DNA from: Streptomyces sp. ICC1
GTDB lineage: Bacteria; Actinomycetota; Actinomycetes; Streptomycetales; Streptomycetaceae
NCBI RefSeq assembly: GCF_003287935.1
Contig: NZ_CP030287.1
Coordinates: forward strand, 2,942,267 to 3,006,266
Length of the DNA: 64,000 bases
Reading direction: 5' to 3'
Shown here: positions 1 to 8,879 of the stretch, piece by piece
Numbering within the stretch: the stretch's first letter is position 1
Layout of the letters: every line of letters starts with the position of its first letter
Program-made: the position numbers and the translations under genes
The notes under the pieces: generated by a model
What the model was told of the DNA's origin: nothing
Seen by the model: only the letters and a program-made list of their open reading frames with translations
The model's database searches: none

Positions 1-23
1 CGGCGAGATCCGAGACCCACCCC

Positions 24-773
24 CTAGGAGCGCGTCTGGTGCCCGGCCGGTGGGCGGGCGGTGACCAGGCCCGATTCGTAGGCCGCGATGACGGCTTGGG
101 CGCGGTCACGGACGGAGAGCTTGTCGAAGATGCTGGTGATGTGGTTCTTGACCGTGGAGGGGCTGATGTCCAGGGCGCGGGCGATCCCGGTGTTGTCGAG
201 GCCGGTGGCCAGCAGGCGCAACACCTCGACCTCGCGGGGGGTGAGTCCGTCCAGGCCCGTGAGTTCCGGCAGTGCGCCGCGGGGGGCCCGTACGTAGGTG
301 GAGATCAGCCCCATGAGCAGGCGCGGCGCGACCACGGCCTCGCCGGCGTGGACGGTGTGGATCGCCGCGCTCAGCTCCTCCGGGGAGCTGTCCTTGGGCA
401 GGAACCCGTACGCCCCGGCGCGCAGGGCGCCCACGACGTACTCGTCCATGTCGAAGGTGCTCAGGGCCAGGACCCGGCAGCCGGGCACGGTGGCGGCGAT
501 CTCCCCGGTCGCGGCGACCCCGTCGAGGACGGGCATGCGGATGTCCATCACCACGACGTCGGGGCGCAGTTGACCGGCGAGGGTGACGGCCTGGGCGCCG
601 TTCTCGGCCTCTCCCACCACCTCGAAGGACGGGTCGGGGGCGAGGATCAGCGACAGGCCGCGCCGGACCAGCGGCTGGTCGTCCACGATCAGCACCCTGA
701 TCCGTGCCGGTGGCGGCATCGGCGTCGGCTGTGTCGTCGTCGGCTGCGTTGTCGTCGGCCCGGTTGCGGTCAT
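24..773 (-). CDS. NarL/FixJ-family response regulator
   Basis: A 249-residue two-domain response regulator. A receiver domain (about residues 25-140) carries the acidic pair D31/D32 and the phospho-acceptor D77 in a VVVMDIRMP context. A LuxR-type helix-turn-helix (about 175-235) has the typical LTPREVEVLRLLATG start and a TVKNHI recognition helix. Residues before 22 are a Thr/Pro-rich extension, so a later start is possible. It overlaps the upstream histidine kinase by 4 bp (ATGA), so the two form one translationally coupled two-component system. Regulation of the divergent MMPL exporter gene is an inference from position only. The signal sensed is unknown. Confidence 0.93.
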   Translation of the reverse strand: MTATGPTTTQPTTTQPTPMPPPARIRVLIVDDQPLVRRGLSLILAPDPSFEVVGEAENGAQAVTLAGQLRPDVVVMDIRMPVLDGVAATGEIAATVPGCRVLALSTFDMDEYVVGALRAGAYGFLPKDSSPEELSAAIHTVHAGEAVVAPRLLMGLISTYVRAPRGALPELTGLDGLTPREVEVLRLLATGLDNTGIARALDISPSTVKNHITSIFDKLSVRDRAQAVIAAYESGLVTARPPAGHQTRS

Positions 774-2056
774 CGGTGTGCTCCCTCGTGCCGGACGGCC
801 GTCACGGCCGTCACGGCCGTCTCCGCAGTCTCCGCCGCCTCGTCCGCGGTCAGCGGGAGGTCTGCCGTCACGGCGAATCCGCCGTCGGCCTGCGGGCCCG
901 CCGTGAGGGTGCCGCCGTGCAGGGCGACGCGCTCGCGCATGCCGATCAGGCCGTAACCGCCCGAGCCCGCCGCCGGCGCCCCCTCCGGGGGCGGTGCGCC
1001 CCCTCCGTCGTCCCGTACCTCGACGGCGATCCGTCGCGGGTGGTACGTCAGCCGTACGGTCGCGCGCGCGGGCCCCGCGTGCTTGCGGGCGTTGGTGAGG
1101 GCCTCCTGGACGATCCTGAACACCGTGAGGCCGAGGGTCGGCGGCAGCGGACGCGGCGCCCCGCGGACGGTGAACTCGGTCGACAGTCCGGCGCCGCGGG
1201 ACTCGGCCACCAGGCGGTCGAGGTCGTCGGCACCGGGCTGGGGCAGCGACGGCGCGCCCTCCGGTTCGTCGTCGGCCCGCAGTACGTCCAGGAGTTGGCG
1301 CATCTCGCGCAGCGCGAGCCGCCCGGAGGCCTCCAGGGTGACCAGGGCGTCCCGGACCACCTCCGGTTCGGCGAGGTTGGCCCGGGCTCCGCCGGCCATC
1401 AGCTGCATGGTGGTGATGTGGTGGGCCACGATGTCGTGCAACTCCCGTGCGATGCGGCGGCGTTCATCGGCGACCGCCCGGTCGGCGAGCAGGCTGCGGT
1501 TGGCCGCCACCTCCCGCTGCCAGCGGTTGACCGCCATGGCGGCGCCGACCACGATCAGGGTGGAGAGGGCCGGGCTGACGGTCTCCTGCCACGGCGGCGT
1601 CCGGCCGATGCCCTGGCTCAGCACCATCAGCAATGCCGTCGCCACGGAGGCCGCCGCCGTGACCCGGCCGGGGCGGGCCCTGGCCACCGAGTACAGGGCG
1701 ACCACCAGGACGGCTCCGAAGTGGCTGGGCAGCGGCACGGCCACGGCGGCCGTCAGGTCGAGCGCCAGGACGGCGGCGAAGGCCGCCACCGGGTGGCTGC
1801 GCCGGGCGAGCAGGGGCAGGGCCGCCAGCGCGACGAGGAGGAACCCGGCCACGCTCGCGTCGTGTCGGCCGTCCGGGTCGTTGAAGAGCGCGTAGCTGAG
1901 CAGGTTCAGCGCGCAGGCCCCGCCGGTCAGGAGGGCGTCGTTGCGGGTCCACGGCGGGTTGTCGCCGTCGCCGTGCCCGTCGCCGTCGCCGTCGCCGTCG
2001 GTGTGCCGCGGCTCCCGGACATCGTCGCCGGGCGCGCCGTATCGGCTCCTGAGCAT
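770..2056 (-). CDS. Sensor histidine kinase (HisKA_3/NarX type)
   Basis: A 428-residue membrane kinase partnered with the response regulator. The ATG at 2056 is preferred because an AGGGGGGAT Shine-Dalgarno precedes it; an upstream in-frame start at 2107 lacks one. The N terminus has an Asp/Gly/His low-complexity stretch encoded by a GTCGCC-rich repeat. Then come several hydrophobic segments (about 40-180), a HisKA_3 dimerisation box with the phospho-accepting His at about 207 (RELHDIVAHH), and an ATPase domain ending in the G-box GGYGLIGMRERV. No extracellular sensor domain is obvious. This membrane topology is common in Streptomyces NarX-like kinases that respond to envelope stress, but the ligand cannot be told from sequence. 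Confidence 0.92.
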   Translation of the reverse strand: MLRSRYGAPGDDVREPRHTDGDGDGDGHGDGDNPPWTRNDALLTGGACALNLLSYALFNDPDGRHDASVAGFLLVALAALPLLARRSHPVAAFAAVLALDLTAAVAVPLPSHFGAVLVVALYSVARARPGRVTAAASVATALLMVLSQGIGRTPPWQETVSPALSTLIVVGAAMAVNRWQREVAANRSLLADRAVADERRRIARELHDIVAHHITTMQLMAGGARANLAEPEVVRDALVTLEASGRLALREMRQLLDVLRADDEPEGAPSLPQPGADDLDRLVAESRGAGLSTEFTVRGAPRPLPPTLGLTVFRIVQEALTNARKHAGPARATVRLTYHPRRIAVEVRDDGGGAPPPEGAPAAGSGGYGLIGMRERVALHGGTLTAGPQADGGFAVTADLPLTADEAAETAETAVTAVTAVRHEGAHR

Positions 2057-2309
2057 GTCTGATCCCCCCTGTTTCCGGCCTCCCGGCCTCTCACAAAAGG
2101 GTCGCACAGCGGTCGTGGCGGCGGCATCGGCGGCAAGGGCGAGGCCATCTGGGAGCAGGGTCCTGGTCGCGGGCCGGGGAGGGACCCGGGGCCCCGGTGT
2201 GGATCATCCGCTGCCACGACGCCCGCCTGCCCCTCGCGGTGATGGTCTGGAGACCGGCCGGGAGCCCCCGGCAGAAGTCCGCACTCAAGTCCGTCCGCCG
2301 GAGGACAAC

Positions 2310-4520
2310 GTGATCCGCGCCCTGACCGGATGCTCCACCAGACACCCCTGGAAGGTCATAGCCCTCTGGGTGCTGCTGGGCATCGCCCTGGCCGCCCTGA
2401 CCCCGATGCTGACCGCCCGCGTCACCCAGCACCAGACCGGGGACTTCCTTCCCCGCGGCTACGACTCGGCCGCCGCGCTGCGGATCGCCGAGGAGGAGTT
2501 CGGGGCGGACCCCGACGCCACCACTGCGACGCTGCTCGTCGCCCGGTCCGACGGCAAGGCCCTCAGCGACGCCGACCGGCAGCGGATCGCGGCCGAGGCG
2601 GCGAAGCTGGCCCAACGCCGCGTGGTCATGCCCGAGGAGGAGGACGTCCCGGCGTTCCTGGTCCCTGACCGCTCCCAGACGCCGCGGATCTCACCGGCGA
2701 TGACGGCGCCCGACCGGAGTTTCGAACTGCTCTCCGTCCAACTGGCCGGGAACCCCGCGGACAAGGGGGTCCAGGGCGTCTACCGGACCTTCCGGGACGC
2801 CGCCCGGGCGCAGTTCTCCGAGGCGGGGATGCGCACCGGTTTCACCGGGGGGCTCGCCGACTCCGTCGACACCGCCGACGCCCACGAGACCGCCACGAAG
2901 GTCGGGGGCGCCCTCGTCACGGTGCTCATCGTCCTGCTGAACGTGCTGGTGTTCCGCAGCCTGTTGGCGGCACTGCTTCCGCTGCTCGCGGTCGCCGTGA
3001 TCGGCGGCGTGGCGGGCGGAGCCGTCGCGGGTGCCGCGCTGCTCACCGGGCGCAAGCTCGACGCGGGCACCCCGGGGCTGATCAATGTGGTCCTGCTCGG
3101 CATCGGCATCGACTACCTGCTGTTCCTGCTGTTCCGCTTCCGCGAACAACTGCGCGCCCGGCCCGAGCAGCCCGCCCGCGAGGCGGCCCTGCAGGTCTCC
3201 GGCCGGGTGGGTGCCGCCATCACTTCGGCGGCGCTGACCATCGTGGCCGCGTTCGCCACGCTGGGGCTGGCGACCTTCGGGCAGTTCCGCTCGCTGGGCC
3301 CCGCGATCGCGGTGGCGGTACTGGTGATGCTGCTCGGCAGCCTCACGCTGATGCCGGCGCTGCTCGCGGCCGCCGGGCGCAAGATGTTCTGGCCCTCCCG
3401 GGCCCTGCGCCGCGAGCCGAAGGAAGGCCTTGCCGCCCGCCTCGGCACACTGGTCGCGCGACGGCCGCTGGCGCTGCTGGCCGCCTCCGTCGCCCTGCTG
3501 GCCGTACTGGCCTCCGGGTTGACCGGGATGCGCATGGACTACGGCCGGGGCGGCACCGGTGACCCGACCCCCGCGGCGGCCACCGCGGCCGAGATCGCCC
3601 GCACGCTGCCGGCGGGGGTGTCCGACCCGACGAGCGTCTTCGTCACCGCCACGGACGGCGGCGCGCTCACCACCGCCCGACTCGACGGGCTCTCCGGCGC
3701 GCTCTCCCGGGTCGACGGCGTGGGCCAGGTCGCGGGGACCGTCCTGAACGAGGACCACCGCGCCGCCCGCATCGACCTCTACCCGACCGCCGACCCGCAG
3801 AGCCGGGAGGCCCGCGACCTGGCCTCCGGCCCGATCCGGGCCGTGGCCGCCCAGCACGCGCCGGCCGGGACGACGGCGCACGTGGGCGGGACGCCGGCGA
3901 TACTCGCCGACGTCGAGACCGCCGTCGACCACGACCTCAGGATCGTGTTCCCGGTCGCGGCCGCGCTGATCGCACTGATCCTGCTGCTGCTCCTGCGCAG
4001 CGTGGCGGCGCCGGTTGTCCTGCTGCTCTCGGTCGGACTCGGCTTCGCCGCCACCCTCGGCGCCGCCACCCTGCTGTTCCAGCACGTCCTCGGTGAACCG
4101 GGGGTCAACTTCACCCTTCCGCTGGTGCTGTTCCTGTTCGTCGTCGCACTGGGCACCGACTACAACATCCTGATCGCCGACCGGATCCGCGAGGAGATGC
4201 GGCGCCCGGGCCCGGCCCGGGCCGCGGTGGCGCGGGCGGTCCGGCACACGGCACCGGCCATCGCGACGGCCGGGCTGGTGCTGGCCGGCTCCTTCGCCAC
4301 CCTGGCCACGACCCCGGGAAGCGAACAGGTCGCCTTCGCGATGGCGCTCGGCATCATGCTCTCCGCGCTGGTCCTCTCGCTGGTGCTGGTCCCCGCCCTG
4401 GCCGTCATCCTCGGCCGCGCCATGTGGTGGCCGGTCCGCCCCGGGCCCACGCCGACCGAGTACCCGCCGCACCGTACGCCCGCACCGTCACCGGAACCGG
4501 CCAGGGCCACGGCGCACTGA
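2310..4520 (+). CDS. MMPL-family RND-like membrane transporter
   Basis: A 736-residue polytopic membrane protein of the MMPL family, which exports lipids, polyketides or drugs using proton motive force. The GTG start at 2310 follows a GGAGGAC ribosome binding site; the frame is open further upstream but that part resembles no protein. The two-fold RND layout is visible: TM1 near residue 15, a periplasmic loop, five TM segments at about 195-375 including GIGIDYLLFLLFRFRE, a second loop, and a second TM set at about 545-715 including GTDYNILIADRIREE. The Asp-Tyr pairs in both central helices match the proton relay of MmpL proteins. It is divergent from the two-component system, which may regulate it. 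Substrate unknown. Confidence 0.92.
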   Translation: MIRALTGCSTRHPWKVIALWVLLGIALAALTPMLTARVTQHQTGDFLPRGYDSAAALRIAEEEFGADPDATTATLLVARSDGKALSDADRQRIAAEAAKLAQRRVVMPEEEDVPAFLVPDRSQTPRISPAMTAPDRSFELLSVQLAGNPADKGVQGVYRTFRDAARAQFSEAGMRTGFTGGLADSVDTADAHETATKVGGALVTVLIVLLNVLVFRSLLAALLPLLAVAVIGGVAGGAVAGAALLTGRKLDAGTPGLINVVLLGIGIDYLLFLLFRFREQLRARPEQPAREAALQVSGRVGAAITSAALTIVAAFATLGLATFGQFRSLGPAIAVAVLVMLLGSLTLMPALLAAAGRKMFWPSRALRREPKEGLAARLGTLVARRPLALLAASVALLAVLASGLTGMRMDYGRGGTGDPTPAAATAAEIARTLPAGVSDPTSVFVTATDGGALTTARLDGLSGALSRVDGVGQVAGTVLNEDHRAARIDLYPTADPQSREARDLASGPIRAVAAQHAPAGTTAHVGGTPAILADVETAVDHDLRIVFPVAAALIALILLLLLRSVAAPVVLLLSVGLGFAATLGAATLLFQHVLGEPGVNFTLPLVLFLFVVALGTDYNILIADRIREEMRRPGPARAAVARAVRHTAPAIATAGLVLAGSFATLATTPGSEQVAFAMALGIMLSALVLSLVLVPALAVILGRAMWWPVRPGPTPTEYPPHRTPAPSPEPARATAH

Positions 4521-4584
4521 GAGCGGGGCCGGTCACGGGGTCGAGCCGGCCGCCCCTGTGACCGGGTGCGGGTTCCGGCCCGGG

Positions 4585-4749
4585 GTCCGTGCGCCACTCG
4601 ACGGTCTCGGTGCGGTAGACGCGCAGCCCCCGGCGTCGGTAGTTGAGGGGCGCGCTCGGGTGGTCGTCGGAGTTGGTGTGCAGCCACACCCTGCGGACGG
4701 CCTCCGCGCGATCAGCCAGTACGCGCGGTGCGGGTGCGCCCGCGCCAAC
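4585..4749 (-). pseudogene. Remnant of a GNAT acetyltransferase C terminus
   Basis: On the minus strand the frame reads RAEAVRRVWLHTNSDDHP followed by NYRRRGLRVYRTETVEWR. This matches the last third of GNAT N-acetyltransferases, where a helix is followed by a VWLHT strand and a YRRRGF-x-x-Y segment. An in-frame stop at about 4750-4752 cuts it off upstream. No N-terminal acetyl-CoA-binding part is found in any frame, and the downstream reading runs on antisense into the MMPL gene. It is best explained as a decayed gene fragment. This stretch lies in the 4521-4899 gap, which otherwise shows nothing recognisable apart from the upstream region of the next gene. Confidence 0.5.
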
Positions 4750-4899
4750 TCAGGGACGGCAGGGACGGCACGGGACGTGCGCCGGACCCTATTGTGCGAC
4801 ATCAGCCTGTTTGTCCTGGCTTCAGCGACCACGGCTTCCGCATGATGGGGCGGATCCGGGGTTCCTCCGACCCCGCCCCCTCCGCCGAGAGGCACCGCC

Positions 4900-5346
4900 T
4901 TGACCCGTGTCCGCCGCCGCTCCCTGGGCGTCCTGCTCGCCTCGCTGACCCTGTGCAGCCTGCAACTCGTCCACTCCGCCCCGCGCGCCGAGGCCGACGG
5001 GCCGGCGCGCTGCTCACCCGCCGCCCTACCCGTCCACCCGGGCTCGCCCACCGAGGCCCCGCAGGGGCAGCTCGTCGCCCTCCAGCCGGACACCGGGCCC
5101 AAGAGCGGCGGCATCTCCGTCACCCTGAGCGGCACCGGCCTGACTCCCTACACCCGGGTGCTCTTCGGCTCCCTGGGACCCGACGGCTGCTTCACGGGAC
5201 GGGAGGCCACCGGCGTGGTGGCCCTCAGCGACAGCGCCCTGATCGCCGTCGCCCCCGAATGGCCCGCGGCGGCGACCGTCTCCGTCTTCGCGGCGACCCC
5301 CTGCGGGCAGCTCACGGCGCCGCTCCCCTTCACCTACGTGGACTGA
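4900..5346 (+). CDS. Small secreted protein with IPT/TIG-like domain
   Basis: A 148-residue protein with a cleavable signal peptide (RRRSLGVLLASLTLCSLQLVHSA). One immunoglobulin-like IPT/TIG-type fold follows: LQPDTGPKSGGISVTLSGTGLTP is the classical TIG opening, followed by LFG and ending PLPFTYVD. The TTG start at 4900 has a GAGAGG ribosome binding site 7 nt upstream. Two Cys pairs are present in the mature part. TIG domains are binding or structural modules of surface proteins. Here the domain stands alone, so a structural or carbohydrate/protein-binding role outside the cell is an inference. It converges on the flavin reductase gene. Confidence 0.72.
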   Translation: MTRVRRRSLGVLLASLTLCSLQLVHSAPRAEADGPARCSPAALPVHPGSPTEAPQGQLVALQPDTGPKSGGISVTLSGTGLTPYTRVLFGSLGPDGCFTGREATGVVALSDSALIAVAPEWPAAATVSVFAATPCGQLTAPLPFTYVD

Positions 5347-5410
5347 GCCACGGGGACTGAGCCACGGGGGGGCGGGGCGGGGCCGGGTGCCGGCCCGGCC
5401 GCCCGCCTCG

Positions 5411-6001
5411 TCACCCCTCCTCGTAAGGGAACCGGGCGAGGGGTGCCTCCCGGGCGAAGAACGCCTTGGCCCGGGCGGCCGCCCGCTCGTCGGCGAGCAC
5501 CTGGCCGGGCCGGGAGCCGTTGCCGAGCAGTACGCCGCCGAACCGCATGCCCATGTAGGCCGCACTGTGGTGCAGGGTGAGGACCAGCGGCTCGGCGACG
5601 ACCTCCTCGCTGTGCGCCATGGCCGTCACTCCCCACAAGGTGCGGCCGGCCATCTTCTCCTTGAAGCCCGGGTCCGGGGTGACCAGCCACTTCGACCAGT
5701 GGTCGAGGTAGCGCTTGGCGTAGGACGACACGGAATACCAGTACAGCGGTGAGGCGATCACGACGTCGGTGGCGGCGAGCGTCGCCTCCCGCAGCAGCGC
5801 CTCGTCGCTCTCCTCCCGCGGCCACGTCCCGCCCGCGTGGCGCACGTCCTGGTAGTCGGGCAGCCGGAGCCGCGAGAGGTCCAGCCAGCGCTGCTCGGTG
5901 TCGCCCGGCAGCTGCTCCGCCGCGGCACGGGCCAGGAGCTCGGTGTTGCCCTCGGCTCGGGCGCTGCCGAGGAGGAAGAGGAACGATCGGGCCACGGGCA
6001 C
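5411..6001 (-). CDS. NAD(P)H-dependent FMN reductase/flavodoxin-fold oxidoreductase
   Basis: A 196-residue cytosolic flavoprotein of the NADPH-dependent FMN reductase family. The FMN phosphate-binding loop LGSARAEGNTE is at about residues 11-21 and the ASPLYWYSVSSYAKRYLDHW segment lines the flavin site. These enzymes reduce quinones, flavins or azo compounds. It is monocistronic and divergent from the glycosyltransferase gene. No redox-sensor operator is evident upstream. Confidence 0.85.
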   Translation of the reverse strand: MPVARSFLFLLGSARAEGNTELLARAAAEQLPGDTEQRWLDLSRLRLPDYQDVRHAGGTWPREESDEALLREATLAATDVVIASPLYWYSVSSYAKRYLDHWSKWLVTPDPGFKEKMAGRTLWGVTAMAHSEEVVAEPLVLTLHHSAAYMGMRFGGVLLGNGSRPGQVLADERAAARAKAFFAREAPLARFPYEEG

Positions 6002-6281
6002 GCTCCATGTCAGTCCGGGGCGCCATCGGCCGCGCCCCGGGTCGCGGTGGGGTTCCTCGCCTCCAACCGCCGCCGACAGGCCGGTATTCCGGCGGCGGGG
6101 GCGCCCCTCCGCGCGGTGCCGCGGAACTCTCGCGTCCGGGCGCGCGGGGGGTTCGCGAGGCCCGCGACCACCCCCGGAATCGGCCGAAACTCGTCTATCT
6201 CAGCGGAATCTGACGCGGAGGCGAATCGTTCGATGATCTGTCAGAGGAATCAAAGAGCAGCTCCACCCGAGGAGTACCACC

Positions 6282-7400
6282 GTGCGCATCCTGTTCACCG
6301 GTCCCGCTGCGGCGGGCCACCTGTTCCCGATGGTGCCGACCGCCCAGGCGCTCCAGGCCGCCGGGCACGAGGTGCTGTTCGCCGGTTCGGCCCCGCTCGA
6401 CCAGTTGCGGCAGACCGGCCTGCCCACCGTCGAGATAGGCGACGGCGCGACCCTGATCGAGGCCTTCCGGCGCGTCTCGGACGGCAGGGACCCGGAGTTC
6501 GTCACGGACGACACCAGCCTGGAGGACATCCTGCGGCAGGCAGCGGTCGGTTTCGCCGAACACGGCCGGGTCACCATCGACGACCTGCTCGCGGTCGCCA
6601 CCGCCTGGCGGCCGGACGTGATCGTCCACGACGCGTTCCAGCCTGCCGCGCCGCTCGTCTCGACGGCACTCGGCATACCCGCCGTGGTGCACAACTTCGG
6701 CGTGATGTCCGGCTTCGCCATGGTCGGCATGCTCGCCGATCTCCTGGCGGACGAGTACCGGGTCCGCGAGGTCGAGGGTCCGGCCACCCGCACGGTCCTC
6801 GATGTCGTGCCCGCCTCCCTCGGCGGGGACGGCACCGGCTGGCGGGTCCGCTACGTGCCGTACAACGGCGGCGGCACCCTGCCCCGCGATCTCGTGGCCC
6901 GTGGCTCCCGGCCCCGGATCATCGTCACCCTCGGGACGGTGGTGCCCGATTTCGCGGGCGTCAGTCCGGTCAGCCGGGTGATCGCCGAAGCCGCCTCCGT
7001 CGACGCCGAGTTCCTCCTCGCCGTCGGCGACACCGACCTGAGCCCGCTCGGCACCCTTCCCGCCAACGTCCGCCCCCTGCCCTGGGTGCCGCTGGCCCAG
7101 CTGCTGGACACCGCCGACGCGATCGTGCACCACGGCGGCTCCGGCACCATGCTCACCGCGGCCGCCCGGGGCGTCCCCCAGCTGATCCTCCCGCAGGGCG
7201 CCGACCACTTCGTGAACGTCGGTGCCGCCACGGGCCTGGGCTTCGCCCTGCGCGCGAGCGGCGACACCGTGGACGCCGCACTGCTCGACCGCCTCATCAC
7301 CGACGAGGACCTCCGCAAGGCCGCCGCCGCCGCGCAGACCGACATCACCGCGCTCCCCTCCCCCGCCGACCTCGTCGCCTCCTTCGAAGCCCTCAGGTAG
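6282..7400 (+). CDS. GT1-family (UGT/MGT-like) glycosyltransferase
   Basis: A 372-residue GT-B glycosyltransferase. The N-terminal acceptor domain starts RILFTGPAAAGHLFPMVPTAQAL with the catalytic-type His in the GHLFP motif. The C-terminal donor domain carries the signature HHGGSGTMLTAAARGVPQL and the sugar-contacting PQGADHFVN. The GTG start at 6282 is preceded by GAGGAG. This architecture glycosylates small hydrophobic molecules such as macrolides, polyketides or xenobiotics, using nucleotide sugars. No biosynthetic genes or deoxysugar genes lie beside it, so it may detoxify exogenous compounds. It is slightly shorter than typical macrolide glycosyltransferases. Confidence 0.88.
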   Translation: MRILFTGPAAAGHLFPMVPTAQALQAAGHEVLFAGSAPLDQLRQTGLPTVEIGDGATLIEAFRRVSDGRDPEFVTDDTSLEDILRQAAVGFAEHGRVTIDDLLAVATAWRPDVIVHDAFQPAAPLVSTALGIPAVVHNFGVMSGFAMVGMLADLLADEYRVREVEGPATRTVLDVVPASLGGDGTGWRVRYVPYNGGGTLPRDLVARGSRPRIIVTLGTVVPDFAGVSPVSRVIAEAASVDAEFLLAVGDTDLSPLGTLPANVRPLPWVPLAQLLDTADAIVHHGGSGTMLTAAARGVPQLILPQGADHFVNVGAATGLGFALRASGDTVDAALLDRLITDEDLRKAAAAAQTDITALPSPADLVASFEALR

Positions 7401-7443
7401 GACCCGGCGCCCGTCCCGCGCTCCCGACACGGAAGATGGTCTC

Positions 7444-7752
7444 GTGACACACCTTCCGACAGATGTACGGGCCGCTCTCCGGTTCTTCGCCTTCTACCTG
7501 GGCAACGGCACATTGGACGTCGATCTGCTCGAGGGGATCGACTACCGCGCCCACTTGCTCGAGTTCGGCTCGGACCTCGAAATGATCTTCGCGATCTTCG
7601 CGAACGTCCTCGAAGTCGACGATCACGGGCAGACGCTCAACGACGGCGACGCCCAGTACCGCGCCGCCCAGTGGATCCGCCGCAGCCTGGATCCCGGGTA
7701 CCGGGTGGAGCCTCCGTTCGAAGCGTGGGAGACCGAGCTCCACGGCCCCTGA
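7444..7752 (+). CDS. Small acidic protein, DUF7677-like
   Basis: A 102-residue acidic cytosolic protein starting at GTG 7444, with GGAAG just upstream. It has no signal peptide or membrane segment. The sequence LRFFAFYLGNGTLDVDLLEGIDYRAHL and the C terminus FEAWETELHGP resemble a small actinobacterial family that I associate with DUF7677; that assignment is from memory and tentative. It lies 43 bp after the glycosyltransferase on the same strand and may be co-transcribed. Function unknown. Confidence 0.7.
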   Translation: MTHLPTDVRAALRFFAFYLGNGTLDVDLLEGIDYRAHLLEFGSDLEMIFAIFANVLEVDDHGQTLNDGDAQYRAAQWIRRSLDPGYRVEPPFEAWETELHGP

Positions 7753-7807
7753 CAGCCCGGTCCGGACGACCGCCGGCTCCGCCGCACAGGTCCCGGCACG
7801 CGCGGGG

Positions 7808-8548
7808 TCACACCCCTCGCGTGACCGGGCCGAGGCCGTCCGGCAGGTGGCGTACGGCCAGCGCCACTGCCTCCTGTGGTGTGGAGAACGTGCCGAGGTC
7901 CATCGTCATGAACCCCCGGCCCAGCCCGTACGTGCCGTCGCCGTTCGCGCACAGGCTCGATCCGACGATTTCCAGGCCGGGCCGGGTGATGCTCGAGAAG
8001 CGCAGCGCCCAGTGGCTCGTGAACGGGTAGAGGGCGCGCAGCGCCGGCTCGGCGTACGCCGCCTCGATCAGGGCCTGGTACGTCGCCTGCCAGTCGTACT
8101 CCAGTTCCGCCGCCTGCCGGCGCATGAACTGCCATTCCGCCTCGACCATGCGCCCGGGATCGCCGTCGGGCACCTCGCACCGTCCGGTCAGGTGTACGAA
8201 GGGGGCTGCCCGGCGGATGTCGGTCAGGGATGCCCCGTCGCGCCACGCCTGGGCGGCCCTGACGAGCTCGGCCAGGTCATCCGTCCCGCCGTCGAAGAGG
8301 GTCGCGTCCTCGTACCGCTCCTTGCCGCGGATCGACCACCTCCGCTCGCTCCACGAGGCCCGGATCTCCAGCGGTTCGCGGTGCGGAACGGTACTGGCGA
8401 CGTCCGCGAAGATCAACGGAGTGCAGTCCTCGGGGGTGACGGGGGAAGTGCCGAGCCGCCCCTGTGCCTCGGCTCGCAGCGCCTCGGCGAGGCTGCCGCG
8501 GGCCACGACGTCGGGGTAGAGGACAGCGGGGTCAGGGCGAGTGGTCAT
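7808..8548 (-). CDS. DUF6193-like protein (natural product biosynthesis family name)
   Basis: A 246-residue soluble protein. The blocks VARGSLAEALRAEA, RRAAPFVHLTGRCEVPDGDP, AAYAEPALRALYPFTSHWALRFS and AVRHLPDGLGPVTRGV are typical of the DUF6193 family found widely in Streptomyces. Its official name mentions natural product biosynthesis, but no biochemical function is established to my knowledge. There is no catalytic motif I can name. Its start overlaps the end of the upstream small secreted protein by 17 bp, so the pair is probably one transcript. Confidence 0.75.
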   Translation of the reverse strand: MTTRPDPAVLYPDVVARGSLAEALRAEAQGRLGTSPVTPEDCTPLIFADVASTVPHREPLEIRASWSERRWSIRGKERYEDATLFDGGTDDLAELVRAAQAWRDGASLTDIRRAAPFVHLTGRCEVPDGDPGRMVEAEWQFMRRQAAELEYDWQATYQALIEAAYAEPALRALYPFTSHWALRFSSITRPGLEIVGSSLCANGDGTYGLGRGFMTMDLGTFSTPQEAVALAVRHLPDGLGPVTRGV

Positions 8549-8828
8549 GGTTCCCGATTGTGCCCGAGCCGCTTATCGCCCTGACCAGCGGTGTCCGCTC
8601 GGTCTCCGGGAGCGGGACGACCGTGTACTGGGGGCAAGGGGTGGTGAAGCACTGCTTGGGGTCGGGCACGCAGGCGTGGCCCTCGGGCACGGTGACGGCC
8701 GCGCAGGGGCTCGCGGTGGGCGTGGGGTCCCCGTGCGCGGGGCTCGTGGTGAGCAGGAGTGGGGCGAGCACCAGCGGCAGACCGGCGGCGAGCCGGATCA
8801 GCCGCTGGATCGTGCGGGCTTCGGTCAT
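8532..8828 (-). CDS. Small secreted Cys-containing protein
   Basis: A 98-residue protein beginning MTEARTIQRLIRLAAGLPLVLAP, with a Sec signal peptide cleaved near SPAHG-D. The mature part holds four Cys (PCAAV, HACVPDPKQCFTTPCPQ) that could form two disulfides, and a Pro/Thr-rich tail. I do not recognise the family. The ATG at 8828 is chosen over one 12 nt upstream because the signal peptide positive region starts there. It overlaps the DUF6193 gene downstream. Confidence 0.6.
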   Translation of the reverse strand: MTEARTIQRLIRLAAGLPLVLAPLLLTTSPAHGDPTPTASPCAAVTVPEGHACVPDPKQCFTTPCPQYTVVPLPETERTPLVRAISGSGTIGNHDHSP

Positions 8829-8879
8829 GGAACCAGCCAAGCACGAACGCTCGCCCCCGTCGCGACAACGGCGCGCCGC

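Noticed and set aside
1941..2309. N-terminal extension of the MMPL gene in the open frame
   Set aside because: The extension is Pro/Arg/Ser-rich, overlaps the histidine kinase antisense and precedes the GTG with a GGAGGAC site at which family similarity begins.
2691..4472. 593-residue minus-strand frame
   Set aside because: Antisense to the MMPL gene, low-complexity Gln/Arg/Gly composition, no ribosome binding site.
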